Positions 60,233-64,000 of a stretch of 64,000 bases of DNA are shown piece by piece. The stretch spans positions 4,216,001-4,280,000 of the forward strand of contig NZ_JBHUNT010000001.1 of assembly GCF_042685745.1 (NCBI RefSeq), written 5' to 3'. Source of the DNA: Prauserella_A oleivorans (GTDB lineage: Bacteria; Actinomycetota; Actinomycetes; Mycobacteriales; Pseudonocardiaceae). A model generated the notes under the pieces. The model saw nothing but the letters and a program-made list of their open reading frames with translations, was not told the origin of the DNA and searched no databases. Every line of letters starts with the position of its first letter. The stretch's first letter is position 1. The position numbers and the translations under genes are program-made.

Positions 60233-61402
60233 GTGAGTACGACGCTGGAACGCATTCGAGGTTTCCTCGCCGAACAGGACCCGCCCACGCCGTGTCTCGT
60301 CGTGGACGTCGACACCGTCGTCGACCGGTACCGGGCGCTCACCGCCGGGTTCCCGGGGGCGCGCGTCCAGTACGCGGTGAAGGCCAATCCCGAGCCCGCC
60401 GTGCTGCGCGCCCTCGCCACGGCCGGAGCGTGGTTCGACGTGGCCAGCCCCGCCGAGATCGACCTCTGCCTCGCCGCCGGCGCACCCGGCGAGCGGCTGT
60501 CGTACGGCAACACCGTGAAGAAACCGGCCGACATCGAGCACGCGCACAGCGCGGGCGTGCGCGAATACACGTGCGAGGCCGACAGCGACCTCGACAACAT
60601 CGCCCGCCTGGCCCCAGGCGCGCAGGTGTCGGTCCGCCTGCTGGTGGAGGCGCCGGCATCGGCGACACCGTTCGGGCGCAAGTTCGGCTGCTCGGCCGAG
60701 TACGCCGCCGACCTGCTGGTGCGCGCGGCGGAACTCGGCCTCGACCCTGTCGGGGTAAGCTTCCACGTCGGGTCGCAGCAGCTCGACCCGGCGGCCTGGG
60801 ACGTCGCGATCGGTGCGGCGGCCAAGGTGTTCGCCGCCACCGCGGGCCGCGGCGTTACCCTGCGCAGGCTCAATGTCGGCGGCGGCCTCGCCGTCGGCTA
60901 CCGGGAGCCCGCGCCCACGACCGAGGCCTACGCCGCGGCCGTCACCCGGGCGGTGCGCGCGCACTTCCCGGCCGCCGCGCCGGAACTCGTGCTGGAACCC
61001 GGACGCGCGATCGTGGCCGAGGCCGGTCTGATCCGGTCCGAGGTCGTGCTGGTGTCGCGGAAGTCGCACTCGGACGAGCACCGCTGGGTCTATCTGGACG
61101 TCGGGCGCTACAACGGCCTGGCCGAGACGGAGAACGAGGCCATCGCCTACCGGCTGGAGGTGGTGGGCCGCCACTCGTCCGACGAAGGCCCTGTGATCAT
61201 CGCCGGACCGACGTGCGATGGTGACGACGTGCTGTACCAGCGGACGCCCTACCGGTTGCCGTCGTCGTTACGGCCGGGGGACCGGATCGACATCCTGGCC
61301 GCCGGCGCGTACACGGCGAGCTACTCCTCGGTGGGGTTCAACGGGATCCCGCCACTGCGTACCTACTGCATCAGCGAAGGGAGGCCGACCAGTGCCGAGT
61401 GA
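60233..61402 (+). CDS. Type III PLP-dependent decarboxylase, ornithine decarboxylase-like
   Basis: A 389-residue alanine racemase-fold decarboxylase. PLP is bound to Lys50 (YAVKANP); LLVEAPASATPFGRKFGC and SFHVGSQQ are conserved barrel parts, LNVGGGLAVGY binds the phosphate, and the C-terminal active site is GPTCDGDDVLY (Cys328). The sequence PTCDGxD marks ornithine/lysine decarboxylases rather than diaminopimelate decarboxylase. Genes for AdoMet decarboxylase and an aminopropyltransferase follow, so it probably makes putrescine or cadaverine. Start is GTG 60233; the frame is open far upstream without a better start. Its end overlaps speD by 11 bp. Confidence 0.88.
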   Translation: MSTTLERIRGFLAEQDPPTPCLVVDVDTVVDRYRALTAGFPGARVQYAVKANPEPAVLRALATAGAWFDVASPAEIDLCLAAGAPGERLSYGNTVKKPADIEHAHSAGVREYTCEADSDLDNIARLAPGAQVSVRLLVEAPASATPFGRKFGCSAEYAADLLVRAAELGLDPVGVSFHVGSQQLDPAAWDVAIGAAAKVFAATAGRGVTLRRLNVGGGLAVGYREPAPTTEAYAAAVTRAVRAHFPAAAPELVLEPGRAIVAEAGLIRSEVVLVSRKSHSDEHRWVYLDVGRYNGLAETENEAIAYRLEVVGRHSSDEGPVIIAGPTCDGDDVLYQRTPYRLPSSLRPGDRIDILAAGAYTASYSSVGFNGIPPLRTYCISEGRPTSAE

Positions 61403-61781
61403 GTGCCGCGAAGTCGGCGTGTTCTCGGGCACGCACGTGCTGGCCGAGCTCGACGGCGTCGAGCCACGGCTCCTCGACGACGAAAGCTTTCTGCGGACCA
61501 CCTTGGCACGCACCTTGACCGATGCCGGGGCGACCGTGTGCGAGGTCATCGCGCACCGGTTCCAGCCCCAGGGCGTCACCGTGCTGGCCATGCTCGCCGA
61601 GTCCCATGCCTCCGTGCACACCTACCCCGAGATCGGGGCGGCGTTCGTGGACGTCTTCACGTGCGGCGAGCGGGCCGACCCCGAGGAGGCCGTGCAGCTG
61701 CTCGCGCGCGCCCTCGGCTCGGCTCCGGTGACCATGTCGACCGTCCGGCGAGGACGGCAGACCGCGATGACGGGGAAGTGA
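61392..61781 (+). CDS. speD: S-adenosylmethionine decarboxylase proenzyme
   Basis: A 129-residue SpeD of the small prokaryotic class. The self-cleavage site is in LAESHASVHTYPE, where the Ser after Glu becomes the pyruvoyl group; the partner segment VDVFTCGERADPEEA holds the catalytic Cys. It provides decarboxylated AdoMet as aminopropyl donor. The start is GTG 61392 with AGGGAGG seven bases upstream, inside the end of the decarboxylase gene. Confidence 0.92.
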   Translation: MPSECREVGVFSGTHVLAELDGVEPRLLDDESFLRTTLARTLTDAGATVCEVIAHRFQPQGVTVLAMLAESHASVHTYPEIGAAFVDVFTCGERADPEEAVQLLARALGSAPVTMSTVRRGRQTAMTGK

Positions 61782-62642
61782 ATGTCGAAGCAGATCGTCG
61801 AACCACTCGCAGCGGGCATGACCCGCGTCTGGGACCTGGACGAGGTCATCGTCGACACCCGCACCGACTTCCAGCATGTCGTGATCGCGCGGACGGCCCA
61901 GGGACGCACCCTCTTCTGTGACGACGAGCGGCAGAGCACCGAGGCCAGCCAGCTCGTGTATCACGAGGCGCTCGTCGTGCCGCCGTTGTTGCTGGCGGAC
62001 GCCGTGCGCCGGGTGCTCGTCGTCGGGTCGAGCGAGGGAGTGGCGAGCCAGCTGGCGCTCGCGCACGGCGCCGCGCTCGTCGACCACGTCGACATCGACG
62101 CGCAGACCGTGCGACTGTGCGCCGAGCACCTGCCCTACGGCTACTCCCCCGCTGAGCTGGCCGAGGCCGAGCAGGGTACCGGACCGGTGCGCGTGCACTA
62201 TCGCGACGGCTGGGAGTTCCTCGCCACCACCGAGACGCGTTACGACATCGTGCTGATCGACCTGCCGGACGAGAACACCGACCCGGACGCCCAGCACAAC
62301 CGGCTCTACGGCGCCGACTTCCTCCGGCGCTGTGCCGGGGTCCTCGCGCCCGGTGGCGTGGTGACGTGTCAGGCGGGCTGCCCGACACTGTGGCGCAACG
62401 ACACGCTCATCGCGGCGTGGCGCCGGTTCACCGACGTGTTCGGCACGGTCGTGTACTACGGCTCGGACGAGCACGAGTGGGCGTTCCTGTCGGGCAGGCC
62501 CGACAGTGTCGACGACCCGGTCGGCCGCATGGTGGAACGTCTGGAGCGCGGCGAGGGCTACCGGCCCGCGTCGATCGACGCCGAGGCGCTGCGGGCGAAC
62601 ACCGTCCCGCCGTACTCGGTCAGAGTTTCTGCCCGGCAGTGA
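61782..62642 (+). CDS. speE: Polyamine aminopropyltransferase (spermidine synthase)
   Basis: A 286-residue spermidine synthase-fold protein. LFCDDERQSTEASQLVYHEALVVPPLLL contains the conserved Asp/Glu and Tyr-His-Glu of the substrate site, VLVVGSSEGVASQLALAHG is the nucleotide loop, DIVLIDLPDENTDPD holds the catalytic Asp pair region. In most homologues the loop reads GGGDG; here it is GSSEG, and the acceptor could differ from putrescine. ATG 61782 directly follows the speD stop. It overlaps the convergent DUF3817 gene by 23 bp. Confidence 0.87.
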   Translation: MSKQIVEPLAAGMTRVWDLDEVIVDTRTDFQHVVIARTAQGRTLFCDDERQSTEASQLVYHEALVVPPLLLADAVRRVLVVGSSEGVASQLALAHGAALVDHVDIDAQTVRLCAEHLPYGYSPAELAEAEQGTGPVRVHYRDGWEFLATTETRYDIVLIDLPDENTDPDAQHNRLYGADFLRRCAGVLAPGGVVTCQAGCPTLWRNDTLIAAWRRFTDVFGTVVYYGSDEHEWAFLSGRPDSVDDPVGRMVERLERGEGYRPASIDAEALRANTVPPYSVRVSARQ

Positions 62643-62976
62643 CGCGCTGGTGGACCTTGCGCTCGACCCAGAAGGACAGGAACGGGACGCATCCGGCGAG
62701 CAGCACGCCGACGGTGCCCTTCACCGACCAGCGGGCCTTGAGCGCAAGGTCCACCGCCACCAGCAGGTAGATCATGTAGATGACGCCGTGGATGGGCGAG
62801 TACACCGCCGACGGCGTCGCGTTGCCGAAGCCGTACCGCAGGACCATCACGACGCAGAGTCCGAGCAGGCCGATACCGGTGGCGAACGCCGCGATCCGGA
62901 ACCGCTGCAGGGGACCCCGCAGGGACACCTCAGCGGGCGCCGCGGTCTCGTCGCGCTCGGTCGTCACCATCGTCAC
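62620..62976 (-). CDS. DUF3817 membrane protein
   Basis: A 118-residue protein of the DUF3817 family (as in Rv1342c). Three hydrophobic segments are FRIAAFATGIGLLGLCVVMVL, HGVIYMIYLLVAVDLAL and VKGTVGVLLAGCVPFLSFW, followed by the conserved ERKVHQ. Function is unknown. Its GTG start at 62976 overlaps the stop of the upstream LprD-like gene (GTGA), the same pair order as Rv1343c-Rv1342c in mycobacteria. Confidence 0.9.
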   Translation of the reverse strand: MTMVTTERDETAAPAEVSLRGPLQRFRIAAFATGIGLLGLCVVMVLRYGFGNATPSAVYSPIHGVIYMIYLLVAVDLALKARWSVKGTVGVLLAGCVPFLSFWVERKVHQRVTAGQKL

Positions 62977-63386
62977 TTCACCTCTTGGTCGCGTGCGTTC
63001 AGCTCGGCCAGGAACCTGTTGTAGGCGGCCAGTTCCTCGTCTTCGGGATCCTCAGCGTCCACGATCACCGGCTGCCGTCGCGCGGCGGGGCGGGTCTCGG
63101 TCCGGCGCTCCGGCTCGGCCTCCGCGGCGGGCGCGGCCGGGGGCTGCGCGGCGATGGCCCGGTCCTCCCGCGTGCGGCGGCTCAGCTTGCGGTAACGCCA
63201 CACCATGAACGCCGGGAACAGCCCGAACAGCGGCCACTGCAGCACGTATCCGAGGTTCTGGAACGTGCCGCCCGCCGACGTGAACCGATCCCACTGCCAC
63301 CAGGCGAGACCGCAGCAGATGACCAGACTCAGCACGCACAGGCCCGCGATCGCGAGCCTGCGGCCGATCGTGGAGCTGAAGGTCAC
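62973..63386 (-). CDS. LprD-like membrane-anchored protein
   Basis: A 137-residue protein with an N-terminal hydrophobic stretch (LAIAGLCVLSLVICCGLAWWQWDRF), a second one (FQNLGYVLQWPLFGLFPAFMVWRY), then a charged, Pro/Ala-rich linker and the tail EELAAYNRFLAELNARDQEVK. The order WWQWxRF - NLGYxLQWPxF - YNxxLAEL is the pattern of mycobacterial LprD (Rv1343c). LprD is called a lipoprotein; here CC lies within the first helix, but a clean lipobox is not visible. Function is unknown. GTG 63386 start. Confidence 0.8.
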   Translation of the reverse strand: MTFSSTIGRRLAIAGLCVLSLVICCGLAWWQWDRFTSAGGTFQNLGYVLQWPLFGLFPAFMVWRYRKLSRRTREDRAIAAQPPAAPAAEAEPERRTETRPAARRQPVIVDAEDPEDEELAAYNRFLAELNARDQEVK

Positions 63387-63428
63387 GCTTCGACGCTAGC
63401 ACCATCAGCACAGTGGGCGAGGGCACAC

Positions 63429-63446
63429 CTGGCCGGCTCCGGCCAG
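63429..63446. terminator. Short hairpin after the transglycosylase gene
   Basis: CTGGCCGG at 63429-63436 pairs with CCGGCCAG at 63439-63446 around two bases, 14 bases after the leftward stop at 63460. Confidence 0.45.
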
Positions 63447-63459
63447 CGCCCGGCCGCGC

Positions 63460-64000
63460 TCAGTCGGCCGCCGTGTGCGCCTGCCTGGCGTAGGTGTCGG
63501 CCAGGCCGAACACCTTCTGCGCGTACTCGACGGAGTTGTTGTACGACATGATTCCCGTCCACCAGCCGTCGGCGCTGGCCATGTCGCGGTCGCCGACGCA
63601 CAGATACCGTGCGGCGGCGAGCGCCGCGTCGTCGATCTGCTGGGGGTCGGCGAGTCCGTCGCCGTTGCCGTCGCTGGCATACCGCGCCCAGGTACCGGGG
63701 ATGAACTGCATCGGCCCGACGGCCCGGTCGTGCGTGGTGTCGCCGTCGAGCGCGCCGCCGTCGGTGTCGGAGATCGCCTTGACGCCCCGGGAACCGTTGA
63801 GTGCGACCCCGATGATCGGCGTCGACGGCCTGCCGTCCTCGCCGAGCACGGCGCCGCCGTAGCGTCCGTGGTCGGACTCGATGCGCCCGATGCCGGCGAG
63901 CGTGGCCCAGCTGATGCGGCACCCGGGCTGGTACTGCCGCAAGGCCAGTTCGGCGTTGCCGTACGCGATGAGCGCCCGGGCCGGGATGCCGACCTGCTGC
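63460..64000 (-). CDS. Lytic transglycosylase, N-terminus beyond window edge
   Basis: The frame is open to base 64000; 179 complete codons are visible. The domain is of the SLT/MltB-like type: PARALIAYGNAELALRQYQPGCRISWATLAGIGRIESDHGRYGGA holds the catalytic Glu (RIESDHG), and RAVGPMQFIPGTWARYASDGNGDGLADPQQIDDAALAAARYLC is the family core. The final part is MSYNNSVEYAQKVFGLADTYAR. Such secreted enzymes cut the glycan strands of peptidoglycan by forming anhydromuramic ends. The N-terminal signal or membrane anchor should lie to the right of this window. Confidence 0.9.
   Translation of the reverse strand, partial: QQVGIPARALIAYGNAELALRQYQPGCRISWATLAGIGRIESDHGRYGGAVLGEDGRPSTPIIGVALNGSRGVKAISDTDGGALDGDTTHDRAVGPMQFIPGTWARYASDGNGDGLADPQQIDDAALAAARYLCVGDRDMASADGWWTGIMSYNNSVEYAQKVFGLADTYARQAHTAAD

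Noticed and set aside
59742..60236. Open frames of 90-150 codons on both strands in the 59138-60232 region
   Set aside because: They overlap one another antisense, have Arg/Pro-rich shadow composition, and lack starts with ribosome binding sites.

Overview
This is high-GC actinobacterial DNA. Starts are often GTG, stop/start overlaps of the ATGA, GTGA or TGATG type are common, and intrinsic terminators are GC hairpins without T tracts. A conservon, F420-dependent oxidoreductases, a fused isobutyryl-CoA mutase and a KstR-controlled sterol cluster together suggest a member of the Pseudonocardiaceae (Saccharomonospora, Prauserella or Amycolatopsis type). This is inferred from gene content; no species is claimed. 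No tRNA, rRNA, CRISPR array, transposase or prophage gene was seen.

Region 1 (1-17304) is housekeeping and metabolic: an EamA permease cut by the left edge, a zinc-ribbon protein, a PepSY membrane protein, a DEAD/DEAH helicase, a YihY protein, DUF3039, the pseudouridine pair psuG-psuK, DUF3099, an M20 amidohydrolase, a methyltransferase coupled to dtd, a sigB-type sigma factor with an apparent stress promoter, class I fumarase, an SRPBCC protein, a lipoprotein and an APC permease.

Region 2 (17291-48766) is a sterol catabolic island. Side-chain genes: fadD19, echA19, a second acyl-CoA synthetase, a two-domain DUF35 protein with two thiolase-fold proteins (Ltp4/Ltp3 type), cyp125, fadA5, chsH3, the coupled operon fadE28-fadE29-chsH2-chsH1-ltp2, and fadE34. 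Ring genes: hsaA-hsaD-hsaC-hsaB on one strand and kshA-(small Cys protein)-kshB-chsH3 on the other. The regulator kstR sits at the right end, divergent from fadE34. Eleven AAC-N2-GTT boxes stand in front of the catabolic transcription units and kstR itself, so the island reads as one KstR regulon: CoA activation, C26 oxidation, beta-oxidation with a retro-aldol end step, 9-alpha-hydroxylation, then ring A opening. Genes for C/D-ring degradation, Mce4 uptake and KstD are not in this window. Less understood genes lie inside the island: a nitronate monooxygenase, an ABM-like protein, a WGxxGxxG protein, an SDR, DUF5134, a WS/DGAT and an esterase.

Region 3 (48803-64000) holds two LLM/F420 oxidoreductases, the fused mutase icmF, a four-gene conservon (sensor kinase-like, roadblock, DUF742, GTPase), a 1.1 kb gene-free stretch, a polyamine operon (ornithine decarboxylase-like, speD, speE), a DUF3817/LprD-like pair and a lytic transglycosylase cut by the right edge.

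The most unusual structures are a 21-bp repeat family at two convergent gene junctions, a long hairpin across the hsaB/SDR junction that buries the SDR start codon, the kshA-Cys protein-kshB operon with a codon-usage gradient in kshA, and a ChsH2 whose DUF35 domain lacks zinc-knuckle cysteines.
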